Assembly: GCA_030601645.1 (NCBI GenBank)
Contig: JAUWBQ010000126.1
Coordinates: forward strand, 1 to 5,581
Length of the DNA: 5,581 bases
Source: Candidatus Bathyarchaeota archaeon
Lineage (GTDB): Archaea > Thermoproteota > Bathyarchaeia > TCS64
Reading direction: 5' to 3'
Shown here piece after piece: positions 4,463 through 5,581 of this stretch. The position numbers and the translations under genes were made by a program. Below the pieces are notes generated by a model. The model saw only the letters and a program-made list of their open reading frames with translations, made no database searches and had not been told where the DNA came from. Position 1 is the stretch's first letter; each line of letters starts with the position of its first letter.

Positions 4463-5581
4463 TTGGGTCTACTGGACAGGCTCCGAAGAAACGGAAAGAA
4501 CGAAGTCAACCAGAAAGAGAGTGTCCACGTTGCGCAATGCAAGAAAGGCTACGAGGTCGTAGAGGAATATTTCGTCCACAAGCCCATAGCCCGCATCAAG
4601 ATCGTAAAGTCGCCTAAACTCGGTGAGGGCCTCCACTATTTCGCGGTCGAGACACCCCTGAACGAGGAAGAGAAGGATTCCTTCGGGAAGATCATGGGCA
4701 TCCTCAGCAAGGAGATGGAGCCCCCGACGGACGACGAGATGACCCCGGAGGAGTACGTCCTCGACCAGGCCGAGAGGGTAGCCGAGAAGTACCACCGCGC
4801 CCTGGGGGGCCACTCAGAGGCCGGTTGGAGGAAGATATTCTACTACGTGGTCAGGGATCTCACAGGCTACGGCCCCCTCCAAGCCATCATGCTCGACCCC
4901 AACATAGAGGACATAAGCAACAACGGCGTGAACAATCCCATATACGTCTGGCACCGGAAATACGAGAGCATCCCCACCAACATCACCTTCGTAGACGAAC
5001 AGGCCGCCAACGACTTCATAGTCAAGCTCGCCCACAGATCATCGAAGCACATCTCCAGCGCCACGCCGGTCCTAGACGGGATGCTCCCAGAGAAGCATAG
5101 GATGGCGGCCACATTCATGAACGAGGTCTCCACGAGGGGGAGCACATTCTGCATCAGGAAGTTCAGGGAGGACCCCTTCAGCATCGTCGACCTCATCAAG
5201 ATCGGCACCCTCGACGAGCGGATCGCCGCCTACTTCTGGATGATACTTGAGCACAAGATGAGCTTCATGATCATCGGGGGCACCGGGGCCGGGAAGACCA
5301 GCATCCTGAACGCCCTGCTCAGCCTGATGTCCAGGAACGACAAGATCGTGACCGTAGAGGAGGTCGCAGAGCTCAGCCCGCCCCTGCCAAACTGGACCCA
5401 GTTCAACAGCAGGCAGAGCTTCCAGTTCGGTCAGGGAGCAGCCGCGTCAATCTCCATCTTCGACCTCGTCAAGGTCAGCCTCAGGTACAGGCCAGATTAC
5501 ATCATAGTCGGCGAGATTCGAGGCGAGGAGGCTTTCGCCCTCTTCCAGGCCCTGGCCACGGGCCACGGCGGACTCTGCACC
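4463..5581 (+). CDS. type II/IV secretion (pilus/archaellum-type) assembly ATPase, 3' end outside window
   Basis: This is a GspE/TadA/FlaI-family hexameric motor ATPase that powers assembly of the type IV pilus from the cytoplasmic side of the membrane. From TTG at 4463, 373 residues are visible. The N-terminal archaeal-type domain carries the marks YYVVRDLTGYGPL and DPNIEDISNNG, then IYVWHRKYESI. The ATPase core has Walker A GGTGAGKTS at 272-280 (Lys278), the acidic Asp-box region as VEEVAEL at 298-304, Walker B YIIVGEIRG at 346-354 with catalytic-type Glu351, and the His box GHGGLCT at 367-373, where the window ends. Full-length relatives usually exceed 500 residues. The Asp box is normally IED(T)xEL; here the Asp is Glu300. 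The gene sits 45 bp after the pilin in the same frame and strand, so it is probably an operon, with a FlaJ/TadC-like membrane protein expected next. Family is certain; distinguishing pilus from archaellum or Tad-type rests on the pilin neighbour. Confidence 0.95.
   Translation, partial: MGLLDRLRRNGKNEVNQKESVHVAQCKKGYEVVEEYFVHKPIARIKIVKSPKLGEGLHYFAVETPLNEEEKDSFGKIMGILSKEMEPPTDDEMTPEEYVLDQAERVAEKYHRALGGHSEAGWRKIFYYVVRDLTGYGPLQAIMLDPNIEDISNNGVNNPIYVWHRKYESIPTNITFVDEQAANDFIVKLAHRSSKHISSATPVLDGMLPEKHRMAATFMNEVSTRGSTFCIRKFREDPFSIVDLIKIGTLDERIAAYFWMILEHKMSFMIIGGTGAGKTSILNALLSLMSRNDKIVTVEEVAELSPPLPNWTQFNSRQSFQFGQGAAASISIFDLVKVSLRYRPDYIIVGEIRGEEAFALFQALATGHGGLCT

Noticed and set aside
4415..4465. Pilin and ATPase are in the same frame, separated only by TAG and 15 sense codons, suggesting TAG readthrough, pyrrolysine or a split fusion.
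   Set aside because: About half of all 15-codon stretches lack a stop by chance. The gap codons are AT-rich with no protein-like pattern. TAG ends four genes in this window, and a TTG start with a spaced Shine-Dalgarno site explains the ATPase.
4374..4562. 62-codon plus-strand frame spanning the pilin end and ATPase start.
   Set aside because: It is Ser/Thr-rich with no motif, and it overlaps the ends of two clear genes in another frame.
4814..5254. Several short frames on both strands inside the ATPase gene.
   Set aside because: All are contained in the ATPase coding region, where family motifs are continuous in one frame.

Overview
This window looks like archaeal chromosome. The evidence is a RadA-type recombinase, a type IV pilin with the archaeal R-K-A-V-S-P N-terminal motif, a FlaI/TadA-like secretion ATPase, and AT-rich TATA boxes (TTTAAATA-like) with purine-rich Shine-Dalgarno sites in front of genes. 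Coding regions are fairly GC-rich, with many C/G-ending codons, while the spacers are clearly AT-rich. The style of RadA, pilin and ATPase suggests a TACK-type archaeon, perhaps Bathyarchaeia. That placement is an impression from recalled family features and was not tested by a search. TAG ends four of the five genes whose stop is visible, so TAG is an ordinary stop here and a pyrrolysine-recoded genome is unlikely.

Layout. (1) 2-670 (+): C-terminal two thirds of RadA, cut by the window edge, followed after 13 bp by (2) 684-1037 (+), a small charged protein of unknown function, probably in the same operon. (3) 1034-1303 (-): an 89-residue three-helix membrane protein that I recognise as an EMC6/Rab5ip-family member. 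It converges on gene 2, and the two TAG stops share one CTAG palindrome. (4) 1304-1651: an AT-rich divergent spacer holding a good minus-strand TATA box for the EMC6-like gene and candidate plus-strand boxes for the next gene. (5) 1652-3703 (+): a 683-residue secreted, membrane-anchored surface protein with a signal peptide, beta-rich and Ig-like extracellular domains, one C-terminal transmembrane helix and an extremely basic cytoplasmic tail. (6) 3704-3955: an AT-rich spacer with three inverted repeats and a TATA box. (7) 3956-4417 (+): a type IV pilin. (8) 4463-5581 (+): a pilus/archaellum-type assembly ATPase, starting at TTG and running off the right edge.

How the parts work together. The left part is housekeeping (recombinational repair plus a probable membrane-protein biogenesis factor). 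The right part is cell-surface biology: a large Ig-like surface protein and the start of a compact type IV pilus locus (pilin, then motor ATPase; a FlaJ/TadC-like membrane platform is expected just beyond the right edge). The most interesting points are the archaeal EMC6-like protein, the Asp-to-Val change in the RadA ATP cap, a perfect inverted repeat between TATA box and start site of the pilin gene, a 10-bp motif shared by the two surface-gene spacers, and a codon-usage break inside the surface-protein gene. I found no clear sign of a wholly new multi-gene system.
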